Made by a program: the position numbers and the translations under genes. From contig LR746269.1 in assembly GCA_902729315.2 (NCBI GenBank), positions 3,978,001 through 4,042,000 of the forward strand: a DNA stretch of 64,000 bases, in the 5' to 3' direction. Of the stretch, positions 9,601 to 20,246 are shown piece after piece. The DNA comes from Spirodela intermedia. Its lineage: Eukaryota; Streptophyta; Magnoliopsida; Alismatales; Araceae. The notes beneath the pieces were generated by a model, which saw only the letters and a program-made list of their open reading frames with translations, had not been told where the DNA came from and did no database searches. Position 1 is the first letter of the stretch; each line of letters opens with the position of its first letter.

Positions 9601-12600
9601 GTGTGGAGGGACACTGAGGATCAGACGATCTCGTAGGGCCACCTGCTTGTCTGGTTCCCTACCTGTCGCTATGGAGAATGTCTATTGATCACCCTAGATG
9701 GTCTATACAAATGGTAGCAAACATTGATTTGTTGAAGATGAGAATTGCCATTATTGAATGCAGAGCGCTGACTGTCTGATGCAGGATGATTGGAGATTTT
9801 TCCTGCAGTTTTCCATCAGATTTTGAGATTATGAAAGGAATTAATGGTTCAGAAGTTGAGGGTCATACTCACTGTAGTCAGAATAAAAGTAGATAAAAGA
9901 GCCCAGATCTCACCTAAACAATACAAGGATAAACAGTCAGGAAAAACCTCTCATCCTTCAAATCATAGAACAATTGCTGGTTACATATAATTGCCCTGGT
10001 GACGAAAAAGAGGAAACAACCTAAGTCAATGAAGCTCATTAACAAAGAAACTGTCCAACTAGGAAACTGACCAACAGAAGCTAACTCGTAATTACACGTT
10101 TTCCCGACAAGATCTCTTCTCAAATGGATTCATGGTGAATTTATGCTTCTACTTCTGGATTTCCTTTATGCGGGAGAATCATCATGTTCCCTTTTGAGCC
10201 CAAGGTCAAACTGAGTGAAGAGTTGCAAGGGATGCTTGTGGGCAGCAGTAACTGTTACTAGGAAAAAAAAAAGTGTCGAAATACATGGCTAAGTTATACA
10301 GTACTAATTTGGAGAGAGACCCCATAAAAACAACTAACTCTATTTTGCCCTTTAAAGATCCCATCAGTGTTACCAACATTAAGATTGTTTACTACCGGAT
10401 GGAGGTGACCTAATGTTTATTAAGAAGCTCAGGTTGTATACATCCACATTGTCCATTATTGAACTATTTGCATTTGTGATCCCTTTTGTGTGACCTCATT
10501 TTATGAGAAGTTACCCTTCAGTTCTGATACACATTCCAGTAATACCAATATTGTTCTCAAAATGTTGAACACCTTTTCCTTGAGTGCCTACTTTAAGAAG
10601 TATTGTGTTGCTGACGTGTCAGCAACTTTGAAAGGTGATATTTCATGTGAAAATTAAACTGTGAGTGTTGGATTAGTTATCCTAAACTTGTTAGCTTTTC
10701 TGATGCTCTCTTACACATTCATCTAAGTTTTCGAGTCATTGATAAAAAAGGCAGCATTAACTTCATGACAGGATAATACTTTCTTCTGATGAGTACTCTT
10801 GGAAGGCTAATTTATTTTATCATGTAGTACGGCTAAGAAGTTGTCTGTTGATGTGCCGCTGTATACTCGGCCCATAGCTGTTTGAATCCTAGGGGAAGCA
10901 ATTTTCTGCCATTGTGTCCCCTGGCGACCTCATCATAAAAAATGTTATATTTAGACTGCATTTCCTATTTTGGATCATTATTTTTGGTAGGAAAGAGGTG
11001 AAGAATTTAAATATCTACCTCTTACATCATTTGAACAGTAATGGTGATGAGACTTTTGGAACTAATTGCCAAACAGTGATGAATTGCTTCCATTTGACCA
11101 ACTTGAGAACGAACGGTCACGACAATTGTCAACATTCTAAGAACCCAGGGGAAGGACGAAAAGGGAGGTATTGCATCGAAGATCACTCATTTAGGTTGTG
11201 ACGTGAGCCATGCCACATGGGGCGCTGAGCTCTAGCGTTATGCTAGTTCCGGGTCAGCCTTTCCAATGGTCACTGCCTCCCATTTCCATTGAAAAGAAAT
11301 AATAGAAATGGAAGAATAATTTTAGTTTTCTGCGTCATGCAGGGTAAATGGGAGAGATACGGATGTTTTGGGGAATTTTATACGTTTATGGAATGCCTAT
11401 TGCACCATGTGCTACTAGATTTTTCCCATCTAAATATTATTTTTAACTAAAACTGTCTTGTTTTTTAAAATCATTCAAGACTATCAATTTGAGCAAGAAC
11501 TCTTTAATCTGACTCTATTCTCAGGTTATGTGTTGGATGCGTGGTCTGAACTGATACATTCTGGTTATATCGGTGATTGCCCTCAAAATAAATCTTCAGT
11601 TTCAATAAATATTGGTGTGGTTTGGTGACACAAAAGTATTGAATGAGAAAAAATGGTTCCCCATGAAACCGACTGAATTGGATCAAAATAGCCAGAGGAT
11701 CTCAGGGGTGGATGTCTGTGGACTCAACTGACTAAAGGATTTGTGCTCCAGATTTTTAATATTTTAGGGGAGCCAATTTGAAAATCAGAGATTATGGAGA
11801 CCCCGGAACCTGAATCTGTAGAAAACCCTGGAAAAACGTGCTCAGCTGGTAGGGGGCTTCCAGCTGCATGGAGAGGTTTGAGGATGTGTCGGCAGGCTTT
11901 TACATAGTCTCTCTCTGCAGAAATGTCCCCTTCTTTAAACATTTTTATTTAGAAATCTCAGGATGGGTCGGCGTACGGAAATGTCCTCTTTTTTTTTTTT
12001 GAGATGAATCGACAGAAAATAAGGGTTCATCAGCTTGAGCTTCTTTGTAGAAATTTCCCTTCAAAGCATCTGTTCCGCGATCTTAGGATGTGATCATGTG
12101 CATGGAGAACGATTTTCTGTGTGTTTATCAGCTTTAACTTCGTCCCAGAAATTTCCCTTAGAAAGTATCGATTTTGTGATCTCAGGACGTGATCCAGTAC
12201 GTGGAGCGGTCTTTTGGCGTCGGCTTCCTCCCAAATCAGGGGGATAATGGCGGCATCCAGGCTCATTCCCAACCGCTGAGGGGCTCCCCTGCTCCTCCCC
12301 TCGTACAAGTCGCCGCCGATTCCTCCCCCGCCGCCGCCGCCGCCGCGGATCCCTCCGCCGGCGCAAATGCCCCAGAAACCACCTCCGAGAGGGCCCTTCT
12401 AGACGACTCCATCGAGTACGAAACCCTGTTCTCCACTTTGAACCGCGCCGGCGAGCTCTCGAGGGCACCGCCGGCCGAGTGGCCTGCCGCCACCGTAGAT
12501 CTGAGGCTGAAGCTCCACCTCCTCAAGGTCCAGCTCCTGCTCCTCACCCGGAACCTCAAGGCCGTAAAGCGGGAGGTCAAGCAGATCATGAATGTCGCCC

Positions 12601-13910
12601 GGGGGAGGGACCTGTCCATGGCCCTGCTTCTCAAGTCTCAGCTGGAGTACGTCCGGGGGAACCACCGCAAGGCCATCAAGCTCCTGCAGACCGCCGGCGG
12701 CAGGGCGGAGCCGGGCCTGGCCGCCGCGCTCAACAACAACCTCGCCTGCATCTATAGCAAGCTGGAGAAGCACCATTCCGCCGTAGCCCTCCTCGGGGTG
12801 GCCCTCCGGGGAGAGGAGGCCCCTCCTCTGAAGCAGCTCTTCGCCCTCTCGCAGAACAGGCCCCACCACGTCCTCTACAACTGTGGCCTGCAGCACCTGA
12901 CCTGCGGGAAGCCCCTTACGGCGGCCCGCTGCCTCCGCGCCGCCAGCCGGGGCTTCGGCGGGCGGCGGCCGCTGCTCTGGCTCCGGCTTGCCGAATGTTT
13001 CCTGCTGGCCCGGGAGAAGGACGAGCGGGCGGTGGAGCTCCAGGTTGTCGGCTCGGGAAAGTGGCGACAGCTCGCGGTGAACCCTAGTTGCCGGCGGGAG
13101 AACCCCGATTCCTCCCCCGACGGCGGCGGCGACGACGACTGCCGGTGGATGCTCTCCGCCGCCTTCGCCCGTCAGTGCCTGCTGAATGCCCTGCACCTGC
13201 TGGAAGAGGCTCCGTCGCCGGAGAGCTCAAGCACCAACGGGGAACCCAGAGAGACGAAAGGCTGCTCCGTTTCCAGCGCCGCCATCCAGAGCTCTGTCGC
13301 CGCGTACGAGGAGATTTGCAGGAGGGAGAACCAGGCGGTGAAGCAAGCCGCCCTCGCCGACCTGGCCTATGCAGAGCTCTGCCTGGGGAGCCACCTGAGA
13401 GCGCTCGCCGCCGCTACGGCGCTCCAGCGGCTGCCATACTGCTCTAAGGCGTACGCCTTCCTCGGCCGCACGTACGCTGCCGAAGCCTTCTGCCGCCTGA
13501 ACCTCCCCGGAGAGGCGTCGGAGCAGCTGTCGGTCTACGTCTCAGAACAGGGCTCCGTTCTCGGCTTGTCCTTCGGGGAGGACGACGTGGAGAATTGGCC
13601 TTCCGAGAAGGCCGGCGAGGGCAGCGACGACTCGGGCGCCGCCGCCAAAGCCAGTGGTCGGTCGTTCCTCCGGCCGGAGGAAGCGCGCGCAGCGCTTTAC
13701 GTCAACCTCGCTGCCCTGTCGGCCGTCCACGGTGATCTGCAGCAGGCGGAGAATTTCTCCGCCGAAGCCCTTTCGGCCGCGCCGACCAGCCCCCAAGCGC
13801 TGCTCACAGCCGTCTATGTCGACCTCCGGCTGGGGAAGACCTCCGACGCCCTCCTCAAACTAAGACAGTCCAGGGGAAGTAGATTCCTCCCTGACGCCAT
13901 TAAAGTCTGA
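3613..13910 (+). CDS. CNOT10: CNOT10, CCR4-NOT complex subunit 10 (six exons, complete)
   Basis: Coding exons are 3613-3792, 7015-7101, 8282-8464, 8554-8640, 8724-8795 and 12186-13910. All introns are GT-AG in phase 0, giving 777 residues, close to the usual size of plant CNOT10. The start is the ATG at 3613; a TTG two codons earlier in the same frame is not a start. CNOT10 is a TPR-like helical protein that, with CNOT11, docks on the N-terminal part of the CNOT1 scaffold in the mRNA deadenylase complex. Family blocks are clear: LFEGGLFAECVEVLNQIL (about 36-53), ALLLKSQLEYVRGNHRKAIK (about 349), YNCGLQHLTCGKPLTAARCL (about 435), PLLWLRLAECFLL (about 464), YEEICRRENQAVKQA (about 577) and EEARAALYVNLAALSAVHGD (about 701). 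Exon 6 carries three quarters of the protein and is far GC-richer than exons 2-5. The true acceptor of exon 6 is preceded by decayed duplicates. Splicing of exon 5 to 12186 restores the conserved run RAADVIQYVERSFGVG, so I exclude an apparent exon at 9006. Confidence 0.93.
3793..7014 (+). other. CNOT10 intron 1 (3.2 kb)
   Basis: The donor is AAG/GTGCC at 3793 and the acceptor TTTCAG ends at 7014. The intron is AT-rich and has no convincing embedded gene. A small perfect hairpin, CTTACCtgatGGTAAG, lies at about 5918-5933. Open frames such as 6100-6306 and 6728-6967 show no family signal. Confidence 0.8.
7102..8281 (+). other. CNOT10 intron 2 (1.2 kb)
   Basis: The donor is AAG/GTAACT and the acceptor ATAATAG ends at 8281. 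I see nothing else in it. An open frame from 8094 runs into exon 3 out of frame and is not used. Confidence 0.8.
8796..12185 (+). other. CNOT10 intron 5 (3.4 kb)
   Basis: The donor is GCA/GTATGT at 8796 and the acceptor ATCTCAG ends at 12185. The last 300 bp hold decayed tandem copies of the intron-exon border, annotated separately. The rest is AT-rich with no recognisable gene or intact mobile element. Confidence 0.8.
11890..12226 (+). repeat. Tandem copies of the intron 5/exon 6 border
   Basis: The segment from CAGCTTTAAC at 12129 through the first codons of exon 6 (to about 12226) is repeated just upstream at 12031-12128, period 98-99 bp. A third, more decayed copy lies at about 11890-11990. 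Shared landmarks are GTAGAAATTTCCCTT / CCAGAAATTTCCCTT / GCAGAAATGTCCCCTT and TCTTAGGATG / TCTCAGGACG / TCTCAGGATG. Copy 1 has a decoy acceptor ending at 12086. The frame after it reads DVIMCMENDFLCV, a decayed form of the true DVIQYVERSFGVG, and stops at 12135-12137. A possible fourth remnant is CTCAGGGGTGGATG at about 11701. Confidence 0.8.
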
Positions 13911-14190
13911 CCCATCCATCTTCCTCCATAACCACCCAAATTTCCTAGAATAGAATTTCTCAATCTCGCTCTCGCTGTCATCTCGCTCCCCAATCGAGCA
14001 TCTCTTCGGGTTGTATTCTCTGTAGCATACGATGGAGGTGCTGTTCTCGTATGGCGCCGCTTGGGCGCCCCTGTTTTTGGAGGCAGGCGCATTGTTCTTA
14101 ATTGCAGAAGCCGGCCGCGATTGGAGGGAGAGCATGCCCATAGACACTTGGTTCATTAAGGGAATACAAATGCAGATGCAAAGCTCATTG
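13911..14190 (+). other. Probable CNOT10 3' UTR
   Basis: This follows the CNOT10 stop codon. I could not fix a poly(A) signal with confidence. An open frame at 14032-14391 (119 codons) has no recognised family and overlaps the repeat family that starts at about 14205, so I do not call it a gene. Confidence 0.4.
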
Positions 14191-14204
14191 TTTTGCGTCG
14201 GTGG

Positions 14205-15270
14205 TGCCAGTTTCTCTCTAACTTTTTCTTCTTTCATCTCTCTCTTTGACGTGGCTGTTAATGGTGTTGGGGGAGGCTCAGTTAGCCCCAAGTCCAACCC
14301 AGCCCGGCCCTTCACCTTGATCATCCAGTCAGGCTTCTCTTGGTTAATTTTTCACAGAGGGAATTGTGTTGAACCTGCTTGTTTGGTTTGAGGAATTCAG
14401 TGGAATTGGTGGTGGTTTCTCTCTCTAACCTTGTTCATCTCTCCTTTCTTTATGTATGGCTATTTTTCGAGGTGTCAAGGGGTTGGGTAAGCCTGGCCTA
14501 GGGAGTTCCCCAGACAGGACTAGAACATCTGGTCTAGAACATTTGGCTTGGCTTCTTTTCCTAGATGAATTCAAAATTTGATTTCCACATATGGGACTTG
14601 CATGGCTTAATAAGAGATTTGGACAAATTATGTTGGCTCTAATGATGGGTTTGGGAAATTTGTAAAGATAGTGACGATTTTTCTCTCTAACCTTGTTCTT
14701 GCCCCCTCCTGATTGTTGTGGTTGTTTTATAAGGGTATCAATGGGCCACATAGGCCCCAAGTTAGTCTTGGCTATGAGTGTTCACCCAGGACCAAGTATC
14801 AAGACCCAACCCAACATGGAGGGATGAGGGTATACCTACATGTGTAGGATGATTTAGTTGTCTTCGATCAAGGCATAATGACATCCACATTTCAAGGGCT
14901 GGGAATAAATGTTGGCTTAATCTGGAAAGCCTACTCAACATGTGAATCCTATGAACAGTGGGAATGCCTAACTTGAGAGGTTAGCTTGGCAACTATATAC
15001 TTCTAGTGAGAGAAATGTGTGTAACCTTCATGCTAAGGTGTGTTTTAGCGTTGTTGAAGGCTGATGTCAACAATCAAGGTTGACAAGAGGAAGAGCAAGG
15101 ATACTAGTCCGATTGTTGACAACAAGTCAAATGTTAGATTGCCACTCATGTCTCACTTTTGTGTCAAAAAAAGAGTTTTATGAATTGTTGGTTTTGTTTG
15201 TTTGGGTTCGAGAAATTAGTTCGTAGTTTTTCTCACAAACTTTGTTCATCTCTCCTTTCTAGCTCAAGTG
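14205..15270 (+). repeat. Decayed, spaced repeats with a TCTCTCTAAC landmark
   Basis: A block beginning TCTCTCTAACnTTGTTC and followed about 45 bp later by a TGGCTGTT or TGGTTGTT motif and a GG-rich stretch recurs at about 14213, 14419 and 14681. A weaker copy (TTTCTCACAAACTTTGTTC) lies at about 15222. The copies are diverged and unevenly spaced. Origin is unknown. Confidence 0.5.
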
Positions 15271-16980
15271 ACTACTATCACAAGGATTCAAGGTTACTTA
15301 ATTTCGCTCCATAATGTCGACCTCAATCTTTTCTTAGCCAACAATGAGCACATTTCGACTTTATTTTGCTCTAGTGACTATTGTGACAAAAACTTATATT
15401 TCTTGTGTCCACCATGACATACTTTTATGTACCTTTGCAAATGTGGTGCATTCTTTGTAGATATCTTTGGTTTTGACATTTATAAGAGAAAAAATTATCA
15501 ATAATAATTTATTCTATATTTGTTAAACCATCCACATGCATCATGACTGTTTCATCACAAGTGAAAAATTATTGATGAATATTCAAATTACATATTGATG
15601 ATGTTAAACATAAATTATATGGCCAACAATGAATCCAAAAAATTACACCCTTGAGATATACTTTTGTGTTAAAATAATATAGTGCAATATTCTCAAACTA
15701 TAAGTATAAAATAATTTGTGCGTACATGTGTGACATATATTTTGAAAAAGTAAAATCTCCTATGAGATTCGAACACAACACTTAACATTGTAAAGACAAA
15801 AATATTTGAGTAGAAAATATCTATAAAATTAAAGATGCAAAATGTAGATATGAGATTCAAATTTAAGAAGTAAGCTACATGAAAGTAGGAAAATGATGAC
15901 TGAAATATTCAAACCAAAGTATGGGAAAAATTTGAAATCAAGTGCACTATATTAATAATGTGGAAAGTTGGTAAGATATTTAGAGTAAAAATACATGATC
16001 ATTGATTGTAGTAGGACTCTAACTCAAGTCAAACATGACAATTGAGTTGGACTACTCCCATGAAGTGAAAGAGGTAGTGAATAAATCTTCATCATGTAAT
16101 TTACATTATGACATGTTAGGGTTTTATGAAGAGAAAAAAACAAAGTAAAACTACTAACTTCGACCTAGTCTTAAAAATAAGATTGTTTGTTCAAGTGTTA
16201 CTAATATCTAGAAAGAATATTTGAAGATTGTCTATGAGAGACTTGCAAATAATGACTCAATATTAGTTTCATGTACCTTAGATGGTAACACTTCACTTGA
16301 GTTCGTAGACAAAATGACAAGTTCAACAATAATATCTTAGTTCAACGTTAAAAACAAAGATGTTCGTTGATTAGTTGAAAATATCTAAATACAATATCAA
16401 ATACAACCTAGATGAGAGCATAAAGATTTGAGTTGAAGAATGTCTATAATATAAAATTTAAATGATAACACATCACTAAAAGTCATGGACAAAATGACAA
16501 ATTCAACAATAATATTCAAGCTTAACCCTGAAAATAAAGATGTCAATTGATTAGTTGAGAATCTCCAAACACATTATCAAGGACAACATATCTATGAGTT
16601 GAAATATCTGACCTAAAGTATGATCAAAAGTTAATAGTGAGGATTTTGGATGGTAGCTATTAATACTTAATTTTTAGTTCTTAATTTATTTCATTTAAAT
16701 AGTTTATTATTTTAATTTGTAAAAGAAAATGTAGTTTTATATAGTTAATTTCGAAGGTTGAAAGTTAAAGGAGTTAATGTATTTCTTCTTTTAAAAAAAT
16801 ACTTTTTTATATAATATAATATAATATAATATTTTATTATAATTGGCTACAGACAACCATCCATGTGACCCATGGCTTGTGCCTAAATTGGGGACTTGTC
16901 AAAAGCATTTGGAAGCATTATATTATATACACGACATGTTCATTGAAAAAAATCAACACGGGATTAAAGATATTCTACTT
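15271..16980. other. AT-rich intergenic DNA, no gene
   Basis: I see no coding sequence. A short (ATAAT)n run lies at about 16811-16833. Phrases such as ACAAAATGACAAGTTCAACAATAATAT near 16310 and 16490 are duplicated about 180 bp apart, suggesting an old decayed tandem repeat. Confidence 0.5.
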
Positions 16981-17325
16981 GCGTCACTCAACATGCCACA
17001 TGACTAGAAAAGGCAGATCCAATAGTAAATGAAGCACCATGATACTCAAAACATAAAGTTTTCAATCATTAGTGGTTTGCAGTGGGTTAATCTTGTGACA
17101 CTCAACACGCCACATGACTAAAAGGGGATGATCTAATAGTGAGTGAGGCGTCACTATATTAGGAACTTAAGTTCGTAGTCAGCAACAATTCATGGCAAGT
17201 TAATCTTGTGATTCCCAATGCACCACGTGACCAAAGAAAGTTGATCTGGGAGTAGGCAAAGCGCCATGATACCAAGAACTTATGTTCTTGCATGTATCAA
17301 CCTTAAGGATATAACATCTGTTTCT
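16981..17325 (+). repeat. Three tandem copies of a ~114-bp LTR-associated unit (array I)
   Basis: Copies start at about 16981, 17095 and 17207. Each carries CACTCAACAnGCCACATGAC, then GATCCAATAG-like, GCGCCATGATACCAAGAAC-like and AACTTAAGTT-like segments in the same order. The same unit appears at 23345-23685 (+), 27530-27625 (-) and 30880-31110 (-), always inside LTR-like DNA. Confidence 0.7.
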
Positions 17326-19839
17326 TCCTCTCCTTTTTGTGATCAATACCTCCGACGATCAGTGAGCTTGCTCCATCCTCCCTTGAAAGTACTTAAGGCG
17401 TCTAGTGAGAAGTCAACCCCTCCCTTCTCCCATTAGACGACGATGACAATGTGGCCAATTCTACTTCTTGACATATCTCTTTGGAGAGTGGTGCAGCACA
17501 CCAAATGAAACCAAATTGGCACATTGGTGTCTCTAGTTGCCCATGAGATAGAATAATATTGGGCAATAATTGTTTTCTATTTTCATCATTTATTTACATT
17601 TTAAGTGAAGTTATTTTATTTTTTTCTATATTTTATGATAGAAATAGGTTTAACTAATTCAAAACCTAATAAATACTCTTTGTTCCTCTTCTAAATCTTT
17701 TGAAACTTGTCTAAGATCAAGTTAAGATCCTGTCTAACTTATATTTTATTAATTTTTGCAATCAAGTCTTGAAGAATTCATGTTCCTAGTATTATGTGAA
17801 TAATGATTATTTTTTTTATTTTTAATGTAAAATTAGTGAGATTAAAATTTGATTAATGAGTATTGAAGTGTTAAAATAAGGTGGAGACATTCACACTTGA
17901 CCTTATATCATGTGTGTGAATTCTCAAATACATTCATTTAAAAGTCATGGTCATTGATAACTTGTGAAAACTATATGCTATTCTACTATCAAATTAGGGA
18001 GAATAATACATATTTGAGACATATTTCACAAGTTATCATGTTAATTATTTTATTTTTTATTTAAATGAATCTCTCTAAATATTAATTTAAATTGATATTT
18101 TATTAATAAAAAGAAAATTGATGACAATTTATTTCATATCTTGAGGCTTAATTCTCATTTATTTTATTTTAAAATAAAATATTATTGTGCTAAATTTTTA
18201 TGATTAATTGAAATGTATTTTATACATTTTTTTCAAAAATTTTAGGTATTAAAATAAGTATAATTAGAGGATGTCATTATTATGTATGATAATGCTCACA
18301 TAATACTTTTGATATGGGAACTAAATGTATCTTGTTATTCTTTTCAGATCTAACCGTCATGCGATAGTAGTGGTCAGATCCGATGCACCGCATGAAGCCA
18401 CATCACCACCACCGTCATACAAAAAAGTAGCTCTAGGATCCAACGACAACTACTAGCAGATTTGACAATTCAGGAGACGCCACATTACAACCATCAATGC
18501 ACGAAAAGTAGTTACCAATCGAACAGTGGCTATCATGGCATCTGACGCACACAGGTCCCAATAAAGGACGTGCAAAAGGAGCAAGAGGCGATGGAGATCT
18601 AACAACGATTATTGGGCCATGTCACCCCTCTTTAGACCAAAATGATAGTACGAGGATCCAATGGCCTTCATCAAACCATGCATCAGAGAATATATTTACA
18701 AATATCGATTATCATCTGGTAAAACAAATGATATTGATTATTCTCTCATGCACGTAGAAGGGTATATGTTTAAATATTGATTATCATCTGGTAAAATAGA
18801 TAATATTGATTATTGTCATGCAAGAAAAGGGGAAAATGCTGGAAAAATCACAGAAAAATTGGTAAAATATGATAGAAAGTAGGAAGTCAAAACAAAAAAC
18901 GTGATTTGCAGATCTGGGGTACAAAAAAGAGGAAGAGGAGAGAGAAAGGGAGCTTTTTTCCAAGTTGTTCTTAGGTTGTTCTGGAGAAAAAATATCATTC
19001 TCTTTTCTCATGTAAAAATAAGAATCTGAAGAGTGCATCATTAATTTTGATTGTTCTCCTCTACCCTTTCACCTTAAATCCATTTTGTTGAACTGGATGC
19101 AAGACTTAGAAGAGCTACCTAGAGGTCGACATCAAGCCATGCATTCTAAGGGTTGTAAGTTTGATTTTTACTAGAATTTTCATTATTTTCTTGTTTGATC
19201 TGTGAAATAATTTTATTTTCTTAGGTTTAATCATTTCTTTACTTGTTGATCTTCTATTTTTATCATTTCAAAGCATATTTAATTTACTGATTTTAATTCA
19301 TTTAATTTTTAAATTCATATTTATATTTATTTGCCATTTTATTTCCTTTATTGCTTTTAATATCAGTTTAAATCTTCTAATGAATTTCATAATTCTTTAA
19401 ATTAGAGAATAAAAACATTTTTAAAACCCTTCCTTGAGGAGACGACCTAGCTCACCATTATATCCATTTAAAATTATTTTTTTTGGTGAATCTAGTTCTA
19501 TAAATTTTTAAAATTGATTGATGATTCTAATAACGACTTAGAACCACATCAGTCACCATAGAAATGGGTTGACCATTTTTCTCCATCTCTCTTTATTATT
19601 TGTCTTAATTTCTCTCTCTCTCCCTCTTGAGACCTCTCTCCTTCCTCTCTCTCTCTCTCATGAGATCTCTCTCTCTTCCTCTCTCATGAGATCTCTCTCT
19701 CTTCCTCTCTCATGAGATCTCTCTCACTCTTCCTCTCTCTCTTTCTCTCTGGTGAGATCTCTCCCTCTCTCTCTCCCTCTTCTTCTTGCTCTCTCTCTCT
19801 CTCTCTCTCTCTTGTGAGATCTCTCTCCCTCTTCTTCTT

Positions 19840-19875
<36 letters not shown>

Positions 19876-20222
19876 GAGATCTCTCCCTCTCTCTCTCTTC
19901 TACCTTAAAAATCCTTCATTCTCTTTGTAAATAATCTTCTCTTTTCTTCCTTCTTTCCTTCACCTTCTCTTTTCTCTTCTTTTTACCCATTTTATATTAA
20001 TGTATTTACATCTTTAATATTTCTAATACTTGGTATTTTCTTTCTTTTTATTGACTAGTGATAAAAACTTAAAATTGCTACTTATATAAACCAAATCAGA
20101 TTCTCATGATGGATTAATCAATCTCCTTGTGTTCGACCAAAGGCTTACACTTATGTTACAATATTTCTAAGTCTTAGTCATAAATTTTATTAGATGATGA
20201 GTACAACGACAAGTGCACATCA
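17326..20222 (+). mobile_element. Long LTR-type sequence ending at a Gypsy PBS
   Basis: This AT-rich stretch ends in GACAAGTGCACATCA at 20222, directly before a primer-binding site, so its right end is the 3' end of a 5' LTR. The part from about 17470 to 17945 matches the reverse complement of 24850-25270, showing that it is a repeated LTR module. The left end is not defined. The 114-bp array at 16981 is probably part of the same LTR. A direct repeat containing TTGATTATCATCTGGTAAAA occurs at about 18704 and 18778. The CT-rich array at 19611 sits inside it. Confidence 0.55.
19611..19900 (+). repeat. CT-rich minisatellite with TGAGATCTCTC units
   Basis: Units of the form TGAGATCTCTCTCT plus variable CT runs repeat about seven times. 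A reverse-complement relative lies at 24685-24775 within the inverted LTR fragment, so this array belongs to the LTR family and is not a chance microsatellite. Confidence 0.75.
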
Positions 20223-20225
20223 TTG

Positions 20226-20246
20226 TTTGGCACCATTCTCAAGGAA
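20226..20246 (+). other. Gypsy primer-binding site (decayed)
   Basis: TTTGGCACCATTCTCAAGGA resembles the plant Gypsy PBS complementary to the tRNA-Asp 3' end (TGGCGCCGTTGCCGG type), with several substitutions. It lies 3 bp after the CACATCA end of the LTR, the expected spacing. Confidence 0.6.

Noticed and set aside
12399-13196. 265-codon open frame on the minus strand
   Set aside because: It is antisense to GC-rich CNOT10 exon 6, where stops are rare in every frame. No family signal.
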